Shown: positions 12,351 through 24,700 of the stretch, piece after piece
How positions within the stretch are numbered: the first letter of the stretch is position 1
Layout: each line of letters starts with the position of its first letter
Origin: Astrothelium macrocarpum
Lineage: Eukaryota > Ascomycota > Dothideomycetes > Trypetheliales > Trypetheliaceae
Direction of reading: 5' to 3'
DNA: 64,000 nucleotides
NCBI GenBank assembly: GCA_021030915.1
Contig: JAGEMR010000018.1
Span: 124,001-188,000, forward strand
The notes under the pieces: generated by a model
The model's database searches: none
Seen by the model: the letters and a program-made list of their open reading frames with translations, nothing else
What the model was told of the DNA's origin: nothing
Made by a program: the position numbers and the translations under genes

Positions 12351-15300
12351 TTTGAGTTCAAAATTTCCGAAACCTACATGACTAGCTATTCGACCATCGA
12401 GGCCTCAGCCTTATATTTGTTGCTTAGTGTGCCTACCAAGTCTGGAGCTGAAGCTGTCCATTGGCAGTGACGATCATATGGTATCACACTGCCACGGTTA
12501 TTTGTCCCCCTGGCTGGAATAGAGAGAATCTGTGGCTCACATCCTCGGGTCCGGAGTAGCCGCTACTTGGCTGCTCCATTGCAGAGCCGATAGAGCTTCA
12601 AACCAACGACATTAGACACGCGCCGCATTGCTTGTCTCCCACATGGGTTTGCAGGCATCGATCGCCTCAGGGCATCCTATCCAAGAATAGCTTCCGACAG
12701 CCGGATAACTGCATAGAGGAGGAGCTAAGCTCAACGGGCCAGGCACTGCTACAGACGTATGCAACTAGGTCGGGTACGAGTGCCAGTCGACAGGTAAAAT
12801 CCAGGCAGTTAGGCGCGTTGTTGGGATGTGAGGGCGCGGCTCGGCTAGCCAAGTCCAAACGCGCAGAACCGGGATACTGGAGTTGTCGTTTGGCGTGGGT
12901 GGAGGTCCAGCACCATGACATAAAGATCAAGACCAATGTTACAGCGGATGATTTGCACAACGGTCATGTGTGTCTGTAACGGACTATCGAAATGATGAGC
13001 CTCCTCCGCCTGTCGGTGGATGGGTGACAGCTGTCTTCGACGACGCTGTTAGTGGCTAGCCTTGTGAGTGTCGCGAGATCGGCCGGAGCCGCCTCGGCCG
13101 AGGCCTACTCTTTCCAGCAACCTCTGTACAATAACTTCATGACCTAGCTCATCCTCTCTGACCTCTGCGCCTCGTACGCCTTCCCCACAGCGTCCTCTAT
13201 AGCCTCCACATGCAGTTTGCAGATGAAACAATGCAGATGAAACGCCCTTGCGGTCCGCTTCCCTGTTTTAAGCAACTTTAACAACGCCAATTCGTCCATG
13301 CTATTCGCCACCCCACAGTACAGGAACTCATGTGGGTACAGCCCTATCCGCATGGCTTCTGATCTCTTCGTATTTTTCTGCACTCGATCTCATTTCTGTC
13401 CCATGTGCCTACAATGTAGGCCTTCTACGATCTTGTTGGTGGCTTCTAGATGCGCAAACTACCGTTCACAGACAAATCTCTTTCCGCAATTCCTTAAGGC
13501 CGAGGACCGGTACGCGAGATCTCTTGCATATCGCCATATGACTAAACACTGCGGTTCGTGCCTATCCGTACCTCAAACTATCCTACGAACCGTGCCCGCA
13601 TGGCCTCAGTCCAGTTTTTCAGGGCTACCGCCACAAGATCTTGTTCTGAGGGTTTCCAGGTGCCTCGGTTACAGTCCGGCCTCTAAAATGCTCCGTTGAC
13701 GGTGATGGGTCCCGATGAATTGGAACTTGTGCCGGCAATACCGATCAAGCGGGTCATTGCTCCTTTAGTCCAATGCTTAAGCTACATGCGCTCTGTACAC
13801 GTGCATAAGTTCTATCTGGTGTCTACTTGTGCCCATGCCAAGTATCTACTAAGCATTATTCAGTCCCGGAATCCCTCAGCTTTGCGAGTTTAAAAATCTC
13901 TGACACAGCATCCCTGTCTATTTCTAAAAACTCATTAGAATGTCATCTGATTTGCTATCTGCCAACGAACCATTTACGTGTCAGCACTGCGCTATCAGAG
14001 CCATTTGTATTTCTCACATCGCTACTACTGTGATTCATATCCTTGCAACTGCAGCGCACGAGTACATCCAATCCATCCTTAATGCCGCGGAAGACTGATC
14101 CGATCTGCGTCAAACATATCCAATTGCAGGGTGTAATAGAGATCGGGTAGAGACACATACTGAATCAAGGATTTTTCCATGTTTGGGACGGGGCTGAACT
14201 GTCCACCACCCTACTGATCCTACGGTCTGAGGGAAGTTGACTTGGGGCATACCCTAAAAGTCCTTTAACGAACTACTTCTAACCCTTCGTGACACAGGCA
14301 ATTTCCAAAACTCGAGCCCTTATCGTAGCTGAGAAGTATATTCCGGCTAAGCCTCAGAAATTATTGAATCGACTGACAATACTCATAGCGAGCTGCAATG
14401 GTCTCTCTTCCTCCTGTAAATGCAGACTAGGTCAAGTTGCCTTGACCCGGGCCTTGATTGGGCGTTTCGTATGAATATATGGCATCAATACCCTGGCTAT
14501 TCCCAAATGGTACGAATGGTCTGATATTGCCGTGCGCTCTGCCGCGATCATCGCCTCCATTTTTCCTATCCAAAGCCCCTTGAGCCCACACGTGGACCAT
14601 ACTTTCCATCTCGATGCAACGCAGGATTTTTAGCTCAATTAATTTGTTAATCTCAGTCAGCTTATCTGAGAACAGGCGCTAATTGAAGGTGATGTACGAA
14701 GTTCGCATTCGGAGACAGGAGAATCTCCTTGCTACGGTGAGGTTAGGAAAAGACGGAGCCAGAGTGGTCCAAGCAGAGGATGCTTGGACCGTTGATGAGA
14801 CCGTGCGCGATTAAGTTCTGACGAGGAAGCTTGTGCTTGATCGTTGTGGCTGTTGATTTTTTTTTTTTTATTTACTTATTCATTTTATTTTTGCAAATCC
14901 AGGATCTGGCTGCAGAAAGTACAACAGACGTAGGCGTTCCTGATCTTAGTTTCCGTCCATTACCTTGTCAGTGGGGTTTGCTGCGGGATGTAATGCTCAT
15001 TTAGGAATTGACCCGAGAGCTGGTCTAACAAGGCCAAGTATGGAGGGTGGAGAACAAAGTCTGGAGTTCCCCAATCTAGTTCTTGACAGACTCAGTCGAT
15101 CTTTAGCTAGTCTGGATGAAGACAGATCACATGAAAACAGACAATCTGTCGGCCGACGTACCGACAGAGTATCGTAGGTGGGCATTTGGCCGTAGGGTAG
15201 GGCCTATACGGGGCATTAAAGACCCACTGCAACACCTCTCTGGCACCGTCAGCGTTCGATATAAATGAGCGATAGGCGTCTCGTCGGCGATCCTTTCCAT

Positions 15301-15711
15301 CCTTTTAGACACTTGATAGACACAATGCCGCAAAAAATTACGTATTTAGGTAACGCGCCTATTTCCTAGCGCGTTGCAAACGTTAAAAATTTCGACGGAG
15401 CTCCTTCAACCGTTCTCTTCGGCGAATAGGACAAATTATTCACTACTCGTTCTAGTTTGCACCGGTGTTCAAACTGAAACAGGGTTGCAGTGATACCAAG
15501 TTCTGTTTAAGTGATCTGGCGGTCTGTCATAATGCGCGGGAATTGATGTCTCAAGCGTAGGACTTCCTGCCTTGCTTGGTCCTAGAGTGACTCTTATTTT
15601 TCTGACATCATAGAGTTTCTTTGGGACAATTTGCTACAACCACCAATGCAGCACCTTTCTGCTCGAGCTCATTTAGACGAAGGCTTAAACCCCTTGTTCT
15701 AGGGTTCCGAG
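12351..15711. other. gene-poor 3.4-kb interval
   Basis: Only short open frames occur, without recognisable domains or a convincing splice structure. A poly-T run lies at about 14858-14870. The segment directly before 15712 should hold the RecQ promoter. A reverse-strand frame at 13144-13383 is protein-like in composition but has no family resemblance I can name. No tRNA or rRNA gene was recognised. Confidence 0.45.
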
Positions 15712-17298
15712 ATGCCGGCCCAAAAGCCACAATCTTACGATCTGGATTTTGTTCTTCGACGTGTCTTCAAAAAAACAAATTTTCGGTGAATCTCACAACT
15801 CTCATTAAAGACTTGCACTAATTTCGCACAGACCGGTTCAACGTGAAGTGATCCAGGCAACACTAGAAGGTCACGACGTATTCCTTTCCGCTGCCACTTC
15901 ATTTGGTAAAAGCTTGTGCTTTCAGCTACCGGCTGTGCTCGGGCATGGCAGTACGTAGCGAGAAAAGGGCGCAGGCGGTGTGAACTAACGTTTGAAGTCA
16001 CCATTGTTATCTCGCCTCTCTTAGCTCTGATGGTAGACGTTCCTGATTTAGATGTGAAGTTTTGTTAACCTCATGAATAGAACAACCAGATTGCAGCCCT
16101 ACGCACCGCAGGGGTGACTGTCGCGACAATCAACAGCACAGTACCCACAAGCGTGAAAAATGCCGTGCTTGATGATCTTCGCTGTGGTCATCCTCATATA
16201 AGACTGCTCTATGTAACACCTGAATACTGCACGCTTGACCATTTTCGTCGCTGTTTACGGATCGTTTACGAGCAGCGCGAATTATCTCGCATCGCCGTGG
16301 ACGAAGCACATTGTATTAGTGAATGGGGTCACGACTTTCGGCGTGCATTTCAATCGCTTTCCTTCTTCAAACGCGAATTTCCTGCTGTCCCCATAATCGC
16401 TCTCACCGCCACAGCTACGCTGCAAGTGCGGGACAATATCATTGAGACATTAGAACTTGATCGGCGCGCTCTCCGAATATTTGTTGGCACTACTGCACGT
16501 CCTAATCTCCATTTCGAAGTTCGGTTCAAGACGGATGAATCTGATATATATGGAGACTTTATCGCGTGGCTGCGTGCCGCCCATGCCCGCAGAAGGCGAC
16601 CGTCTCGTGCCGCTGAGCTAGAATCCCGTGCTGAGCGGCTGGAAAGTGTTCCTGGCATCATCTACACATTGTTTCGTAAAGACTGCGAGGCTTTGGCCGC
16701 ACGCCTCTGCACTGATGGCATTGGTGCCAAACCATTTCATGCTGGTCTCAGCTCCGACCAAAAAGATGATCACCTTACCGGATGGGTGGCAAATCGACCA
16801 GGATACGATGTGGTTGTCGCGACGACTGCCTTTGGTATGGGTATCGATAAAGAAGATGTGCGCTACGTAGTTCATTGGCAAATCCCCAAAAGTATTGAAG
16901 GCTATTATCAGGAGGCTGGACGTGCCGGCCGAGACGGCAAGGCAAGCGTATGCATGCTATACTATGGCCGTGAAGATCGAGATCGGATTGCCAGTCTCAT
17001 GGCCAAGGACATGAACAACAAAGGAGCTGGAACAGCGGCAGAGGCGATGCAGACCATGCAAAGTCGAGCACGAAGTTTCCAGGCGCTGGTCGAATACTGT
17101 GAGAATACGAGTACGTGTAGGCACCAGATGCTTGCACAATACTTTAGCGATCAGGGCATTCCTGAATGTGACTGGGCGTGTGATTGGCATAAGGATCAAA
17201 ACGAGCTGAAGAAGAGAAAGGAGAACGAGTTGGCCAGTGAGGAATGGTGTTCAACGCAGCGGGAGAGCGGAGCATACGTGGCTGATGAATACGATTGA
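15712..17298 (+). CDS. compact RecQ-family DNA helicase
   Basis: ATP-dependent 3'-5' DNA helicase predicted to act in recombination and replication repair in the nucleus. Four exons close in phase: 15712-15785, 15832-15950, 15998-16032 and 16081-17298, giving 481 aa. Motif 0 (FRPVQREVI) spans the first intron. The Walker A sequence is TSFGKS (GKS at 50-52), the DEAH box is at 150-153 (VDEAHCISEWGHDFR), motif III is ALTATAT, and motif VI is QEAGRAGRDG near residue 355. A RecQ zinc-binding segment follows (CENTSTCRHQ ... CDWACDWH). No clear winged-helix, HRDC or long N-terminal extension is present, so this is much shorter than the Sgs1/BLM class and resembles the short fungal RecQ proteins. 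The ATG at 15712 is the first that fits the conserved N-terminus. Confidence 0.9.
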
Positions 17299-18439
17299 GA
17301 ACTGATTGAATAAACAAGTCGTACATCGTCGATTCCATGTTCTCTTTCAATCTCGTCCTAGCTTCCAGGCTCGAGGGCCATCCCATGTTGTTTGTTAAGG
17401 GAAATGGACCCAACCTGATGAATAGAATTATCATCACTTAGTTGTTGGTAAGTTACCAGATCATTAGGAAGAATATCCTAACAGCATTCAAGGCCTCTCA
17501 ATGACGTATGAATCAACGCCGTCTTGCTCTTGACAAGTTTCTTATTGCAAGGTTTGCTCACGTTTTGAGTCGGGTTAGCAAGACAGAGATTGAGCTGGTC
17601 CACGTTAACATTCTAGGGACAGCCAGTGATACCGCGTGTAGCTCCAGGAAGAGTCAAAGCACTTGCCTGTCCAGTCTGCTTAAGCTTCTGTGTACGTGTG
17701 CTTCAAACCTACTCGATATAACCAATTGAAATCCTGGATATAGAAGGGCTCCTAGTAAAATGCGTTCTGGAGCATAAGAACGGCCTACTCAGGTCTCCAT
17801 ATGCCACAATTCACTCGAAAAAAAACGTCCAATGTTTGGCAAAGGCAGCTATGAGGAAGATCTTGTCTCAACTTCTGATGACAATGATCTCTGCTCAAAT
17901 ACCAATGACAATACCGATGACAATATATTCAACACACTCCCGAACATGCACATCTCATTTAAGATATCGGTACGCTAGAATTTCCTAAGATCGTGGATAT
18001 ATTGAGAACAATGTGAAGTACCCCCCAACGTTTCAGTGTGTAACATTTCTGACCAGTGCTTTTGGGTTGAGCAACGGCGAACGATTTTCGATAATGACTC
18101 AATTGTCGTTTTCAGAAGAACTACTGAGGATCTCCTAGCCCGTGTACGCTTTTCAAAGTCAAATTCTTTCCGGTAAACATTGTGCTGGGGAATCGTTGGC
18201 CGACTTTGCCGGTTATGGAAATCGATTCTCGTTTGGACAGATTTCGATTCCTAAAGACAGTGATACATATCTGATACTTCATCTTATTTTATCCAGCCGT
18301 TAAAGTAAGAGATTGTAAGGATCGCGGTCCTCGTTGTAATCAGAGTTGAGGTCAGATGGGATGCCTATAGTGACAGTAGGTCCTACTCTTTGTAAATTCA
18401 CAATAGGAGTTGTTTCTTTATCTAACAATTACATCAGAT
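17299..18439. other. gene-free interval holding one dispersed repeat copy
   Basis: About 1.1 kb between the RecQ stop and the secreted-protein stop. No supported gene. It contains one copy (18169-18195) of a 27-bp sequence that recurs with a single mismatch at 27716-27742. Confidence 0.5.
18169..18195 (+). repeat. 27-bp dispersed direct repeat, copy A
   Basis: The sequence TTCC(G/A) followed by GTAAACATTGTGCTGGGGAA and TC occurs here and at 27716-27742 in the same orientation with one mismatch. Both copies are followed within 20 bp by a GTTGG(C/T)CG-like motif. They flank the killer-toxin-like locus (18.4-27.7 kb). They could be the conserved end of a degraded element. Confidence 0.5.
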
Positions 18440-19347
18440 CTATGGTGCACAGTTGCAATTCGTTATCGAATTTCGTGCGGCTACTATCGCTTTCATGTGT
18501 GCTTGAGCGTTTTCTGAACCGGCCTGCCAAGTTTCCAAAGCTTCGTTGAGGGCCCTCATAATCCTGCTGTCACCAGTCTTGCCCTTGTTCACATTCACCG
18601 TCTTTTGGTAATCAATCTCGAACCAGGTTGCGTGACTGGGATTCCATATCGGATCTCTCTCGACCATCCCGAGCTGGAGACCCCTTTTACTGAGTAGCTC
18701 TGCCACGGTTTTACTCCTAAAAGGCTCTTGATCCCGAATGCGCATTTGTGGTATCCAACGAGCAGCCTCTCGGCCATTTTCTATGATAGCGCGGAGACGT
18801 GGGGTAGTTTTCTGTGGCGTGAGGCTTTTATCGAGCTCTCCAATTGGCTTTCCAACCTTTGCCAGTGCATCATAATAGTCAGTAGCGCCTTTTACCAACC
18901 GTTGAGCATCAGTATTGCCTACAATGCCTGGGCTTTTCGGTTTCAACCTGTTTTGCTTCCAATTGATGAGCCTGTTCAGAAGTTCTTTGTTATCGATTTG
19001 TTCAAAATCCTCGTTCGGGCCAAGAACGTCGACATTTTTTGGCCGTGTAGGATCACCTGGCTCTTGTGGGGCCCAGATGTATTTGAGGAATTGGTTGAAA
19101 TTACAGCGTTTCCCACTATTCATTGCTTGCGCACAGCCTGGAGCGATAGTAAAACCACCTGATGGGTTAAGTTGTCCTTCGGCAAGGTAGGCATAATAAT
19201 CGAGAATCCTGCGTGGCATGATCAGTTGGGCTCGAAAGGCGACAGACGATTCCTATACCTCTCAGCGGCATGGCTCGCTACATCTGCAGCAATATTCTGA
19301 CAGAGTAGTCCTAGCAATGTATAGAGATGGAGAAAGGCATACTTCAT
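18440..19347 (-). CDS. secreted protein of unknown function, divergent partner of the killer-toxin-like gene
   Basis: Predicted secreted protein of 285 aa. Two exons join in phase (19347-19259 and 19208-18440) over a 50-nt intron with a good branch-like CTGAT and CAG acceptor. The first exon supplies a typical signal peptide (short basic start, LLGLL hydrophobic core, cleavage near a small-residue stretch at about 20-23). The mature part contains a DYYAYLAEG segment, a conserved-looking APGC...C pair, then a charged central region with no transmembrane helix. No enzyme family was recognised. It lies 2.4 kb from, and divergent to, the killer-toxin-like precursor at 21785. My inference is that it could be co-expressed with that protein, as accessory or cargo subunit, but sequence alone does not prove this. 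Confidence 0.7.
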
Positions 19348-20544
19348 AGTGATATTTCGATAGAGTAGCTAAGTATCAACAGTAATGGACTATTCAAAGA
19401 CGACACATAGTGATAGATATCTAGGCAGAGATAGCATCTGGTTGTTTTGTTCAATTGATCAATATAAGAAGTTTTCGCGCAGACAACGTGATTTGTTTAT
19501 AAGAGAACAGACTTGGGTATGCACGACAAAAATCAATTTCACCGACTGATTGTGTCCTTTGTCGCGAATACCTTGAGAACACGTAATATCGGGGTCAATA
19601 TTCAGCAGCGGTATCGAGAAGCAGAGGAACTTGAGGCGTACAGTCTGCCTTCACGGTATATCTCAACCGCAACAGATGATCCTCAGTCTGGATGGGGCGC
19701 GAACAATGCAGCTTGAGATAAAGCTATAATGTAACGAGCCAGAATTTGCCACGAGAGCCAGTCTAGGAGTCGGTGTGTGTGGAAATAATAGCATACGTAC
19801 CAGCTGTCAACCACTGTTATGCCTATCTACTGTGCCTCAGACGAGCTTTGTTAACCGATAGCGTCGAGCTCTCTGTGCCGCCCGTTGATCACCCAGAATG
19901 TAACTCGAAATGTTCCAACCACATCTCCACCGGCTGCTACTACACGTAGTAGTATCGTAAGACATGCATAGCCGCAATCTTCAGCGAAGTGCCATCAGGA
20001 ATCTACCGTCAGCCTTGCCACATGTCAATCATCCAAATAGGCCGGAAGGCCAGTGGTCAAAACATTGAGAGTTTGAACCTGAAAAGCGCCACGAAAGGCG
20101 GCCACTTGGTCGCCGTACCACGGAATAGCCGTGAGGAGAGACTTCCGGGAAAATCTCTAAAAACGGCAAATGGAGCCGGTCTGTCAAGGCAAATAGATGA
20201 ATCTATAGAGCGAGGTGTAAGTACCAAAGTTGAAAGACACCAGGTCACGTGATGACCATGACACTGTAGCTCGTATCTAGCCTCCCCCAGTTGGTGGCCT
20301 AATTCGATCAAATTCTGCTGAAAAGTGTTCTGCGTGAGTTTTCCATCCGGCCCAAGGCAATTTGCGCTTTCACGCGTATTGGCAAACGTCGAGCATCTTC
20401 TCAACTCATGTTGCCCGCTGAGAGCTGCTAGGCTAAAATCCAAAAGTCAAGATTGGATTGAGTACTACAACAGCGAGCAAATCAAGGCTCAGCTGGATTA
20501 ATTTTGGCCAGTTGTGTAGATCTTTAGGATGAGAGCGATCGAAG

Positions 20545-20781
20545 CACCAGGGGTTGCAATTAAAAATGTCATTCACGACCACAAGAGATACAACTGCCGT
20601 AGGCCTCATGGTGAGGGCCCTATCCCATTCCAAAACATTGGAGCCCGTCAGCAATTCAACAAAATATATCTCTCAAAACTTTCTCGATTGGGATTGCTGG
20701 ATCTCCTCATGAGGTATGTGGCGATTATATCTTTCGCGGTCGCGGATGACATTTTTTTATCGCACCCGCCATCAGTAGGTG
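20545..20781. mobile_element. MITE-like inverted-repeat element, copy 2
   Basis: About 237 bp with inverted ends. The left end reads CACCAGGGGTTGCAATTAAA and the right end holds GGTCGCGGATGACATTTTTT. It has the family's subterminal CCTCATGAGG palindrome at about 20705. The right end is altered and merges with the next element, so the last 15 bp are uncertain. Confidence 0.65.
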
Positions 20782-20955
20782 AAATTAGAAATGTCACTTC
20801 TAGAATCCCCCAGCCCGCTCCTCAAACTCCGACAGAATGGCAGAGGCTATTTCTTGGTGATGTTCGCATAATGTCCGAACCATTTTTAATCGAATTTGGT
20901 GAATCGGTTGAGGGTGCCCTGAGCGTGACATTTCTAATTTGACCCACTGGTGGCG
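20767..20955. mobile_element. second inverted-repeat element with related ends
   Basis: About 189 bp. The left end is CGCCATCAGTAGGTGAAATT and the right end is the near-perfect reverse complement (17 of 20 positions). The match continues inward through AGAAATGTCAC. The ATGTCA core is shared with the neighbouring element, but the sequence between the ends is unrelated. It may be a sub-family member or a nested insertion into the right end of copy 2. Confidence 0.55.
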
Positions 20956-21784
20956 CTGGCGGGAGGCCTCGGTTGTTTATTAAGACGAACGCACTAAACG
21001 CGTGTCCCACACCGCGTTCAAGCTTGACACGCCGCCAGTTCTTTGAAAAGTCACACACATCTCATCTAGTTGAACCTCTTGCCTCGTACCCTGTATCCAT
21101 TTGCCACATTTCGTGGAATTCTCTTGGCGCAACATGGAATAAGGCTGCAGCCAAACTGACATATCTGATTGCAAATTCGGTCGGGATATGATACACTCTT
21201 TCTTGAATTTACCTCTCATTTTGAATAGCAGTAAATGATACTACATACACGATTTTTCATATTAGGATATCGTACAGAACAGGTATAAGCAATATCATTA
21301 GGCGGCATTGCGTGTGATGAAGGAGGCGATATGGAAAAGTTAACTTTCCTAAACAAAAAACAGGTGTGTTACCCCCCGATCGGACACCCAAATTCCAACC
21401 GACTGTGGGATCTGCGGATCCATCATCCTACTGGCTTCAAACATGTTCTTTTGTTGTAGCACCTTTTGCCTTACCGTCTGAGAGCGCGCTTGCAGAATTC
21501 GGCATATGGTACACCTTATTATTGCCTTAAAATCCTGCCACTTGGAAACATAGACCGCGACTGCATTCTCCAAAGATGACTTTCTTCAAATATAGCCTAA
21601 GAGAAGCCATGAACTATAGCCTAGCGCTTAGTCTCAATGGTCAAAGTCGCTTTTCAGTTCTCCCATTGCTTTCCCTTGGTCGTCTCATGTTAATAAGAGT
21701 GTGCTCATGTCCAACAGAGTCTTTTTAGCTGTTTAATCCTATCTTTGCTCTCTTCTCTAGTTGCTTCGAATCTCGTTAGCAAAG

Positions 21785-24700
21785 ATGAAACGGTCTATAT
21801 TTTGGGTTTGTTTTCCATTTATCAATGCAATCACCGGTACCGTTGGCTACAATGGCACCACTCATAAAACGTCCGACTTTTGCCCTAGTTCTTGTATGGG
21901 CGGACATCCCAGATATTGGGATGCATATCCATCTCCTGACTCCATCGCGTTCTGCGAAAGCCCTATGTTACTCGACTTCGGTGTGCATAATCCTATCGAT
22001 GACTCCAATGCGTATGTGAAGTTGCGCACATGCACAGCCAGAGATTACCGAAACAACAGTGATAGCTTCGCCGAACAATATAGGGGTGTGCCTAACAACA
22101 ATGGAACTCCTTCTTGCCTTGCTGATGTTCAGGAAAAGAAAGTGACGCTTGATGTTGTTGCCAGTACAGAGAAGGGTACTGCGTCTGTGAAAGATGCCAA
22201 TATCATTTTACAATACATCCAGAACCATTTTTCTGAGTTGTCGAATTGTCAGGAAAAGTTTATCGCGGGACTTCACAGAAACATAGCGGTCGGCTTTTAC
22301 GCAGGTGACGCTATTGACAATGCTGGCACGATTGCGTCAGTCATGCAGCGGCTGATCAGTACACCCGGGACTCGGAGAGCATCCAAAACCATATACATCC
22401 AGCTTTGCGGTACTGGTCGACAAGCAGAAGACGTTTTAGGTATCGTTATTGATACAAAAGGAGACTTGGCTGCCGTTCAGAGAGCCGTTCAGGGATGGAG
22501 CCAAGCATCCTGCGCTAACAGCCTCCGGATCGCCAAATTACACGATATAAGCATCTTCCAAAGCTCATCTGGATCTAACCACTCTTCTTTAAACAAGACT
22601 TCGGTCCGTAGGTCGTATTTGCTGCCACGAACTCCGTTGAGTTCAAACTCCACTGGACGACCTTGCACAACCTACACAGTTACACCTGTTGACACATGTC
22701 AATCAATTGCCGATGCACATGGATTGCGGGTTTCTGATCTCTCAACCTTCAATGACGGGCATACCTGGGGTTGGAATGGTTGTCGAGGTTTGATGCCTGG
22801 TCTTCCAATCTGCATTAGCTCAGGCTATGCTCCATTACCTGAACCTCAAAGCAATGCCGTCTGTGGTCCCACCAAGCCCGACACAAACAACACTGTGCAC
22901 GGCAGTGCCGCTATGGGTAGAAATTTCACGAACGAAGACATCTCCAATCTCAACCCATGTCCTTTGAATGCCTGTTGTACTGCTTGGGGCCAATGTGGCA
23001 TCACACCAGAGTTCTGCTCAGCGCAACTTGGTCCTACACGCAATCCAGGCACAGCACCAGCGAATAGTAAAGGCTGCATCTCTAACTGTGGCATGGATGT
23101 TGTTAATAATGCCGAAAAGCCTGCGTCTTTTAAAAATATTGGTTATTACGAGGCCTGGAATTGGGATCGTTTATGTTTAAATCTTAAAGCAAATCGTGTC
23201 AAACCGAACACTTATACTCATGTTCATTGGGGTTTTGCTATGGCATCCGACAATCTCTCTATAGCCTTGAACGATACATATCAACAGTTCCCAAGATTCA
23301 AGACCCTCGGAGCCAGGAAGATCATCTCTATTGGTGGCTGGGGAGGTGGCTATGCATCCGAGCCTGCATCTCTTGGCATTCTCCAGAAAGCAATCAGCGG
23401 TGACAACGTCCACAGATTCGCTCAAAGCATTGTAACATTCGTTACAGACAATAATCTAGATGGCGTTGATATAGTTTGGAACTATCCCGGGGCACCCGAC
23501 ACTCCAGGTGTTCCTCCACTGCAGCCGGCTCATGGGCCTACACTTCTTCGCTTCCTACGTTTATTGAAGGGAATGCTGCCAGGAGGCAAGACGCTCTCTA
23601 TGGCTGCTCCAGCAACATATGCCTATCTCAAAACATTCCCAATCGAGAAGATTAGTCAGGTTATAGACTATATTGTCTACGTAACGTATGACCTTCACGG
23701 CGAGTGGGAGTGGAGAAATCCGTATACATTGGATGGTTGCCAATTCGGAAGTTGTCTTCGGAGCCACGTTAATTTAACGGAGACTATGTATGCTCTGGCT
23801 ATGATCACGAAAGCTGGAGTCCCGGCAAGTAAAGTGAATGTAGGTGTTGCTAGCTACGGACGATCCTTTGAGATGATGACAGCTAATTGCACTGGTCCAA
23901 TGTGCACCTTCACGGGACCCAACTCAGGCGCAATGCCTGGAGTTTGCACTGGACAACCTGGTCTCCTTGCAAATCCCGAGATCTACGCAATTTTGGGTGC
24001 AAACGATATGGGTCCCAGAACATGGTACGACAATAGTAGTAGTTCCGACATTATGGTTTGGTCAGACACTCAATGGGTATCCTTCATGAGTCCGCAAACT
24101 AAGAACAGTAGAGTTAATTATTATGAAAAGCACCTCAACTTGGGTGGCATTAACAACTGGGCTATTGACCTTGATGACTGGACCGATGATGACGGATATC
24201 CCACTGACGATTTGGATGGTCTTCCCCCACCACCACCTGATCCACCAGCATGCAAAAATACTCACAGTTCCCTGGAAGATCTTGTTAAAGATGTGGACAG
24301 CATCCCTGAGAATTGTAAATCCTATTATACGGTTCAAGCACTGGGCAATATGCTTGATAGTTCTGTCAAAACCTACAACCAGATGATGGCCAATGGATAC
24401 GACAAAAAGTTCAAGACCTACGCTTCCGCCGTGGTCGATGGCGCTGCTGAGAATGTGCGCGATTGGGTCAACAGCAACGGTACTACATATTTCACGTGCA
24501 TTGTGACGGAGACGTCTTATTGCTGTGCCCAATGTGGCTCACAAGGCCCGAATGGATGCAAGTATTGCTTCAACAATGGGCCTTGTACGCATGAGGTTGG
24601 GCCGGATAAGAAGAAGCGTGCCGAATATACCCGACTGACATCTAGTGGAGAGGAGGAAATGAGTTCACGGTATCCTGCATTTGGCAAGCGTGATGACCCT

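Larger units (their letters stand above)
19348..21784. other. 2.4-kb divergent promoter region with inserted repeats
   Basis: Shared upstream region of two divergent secreted-protein genes. It contains two inverted-repeat elements (20545-20781 and 20767-20955). No supported gene. Short open frames across 20057-20942 are read-through of the repeats. Confidence 0.5.

Noticed and set aside
12632..13699. Several open frames of 60-133 codons on both strands
   Set aside because: No start context, codon bias, splice signals or domain; they overlap each other.
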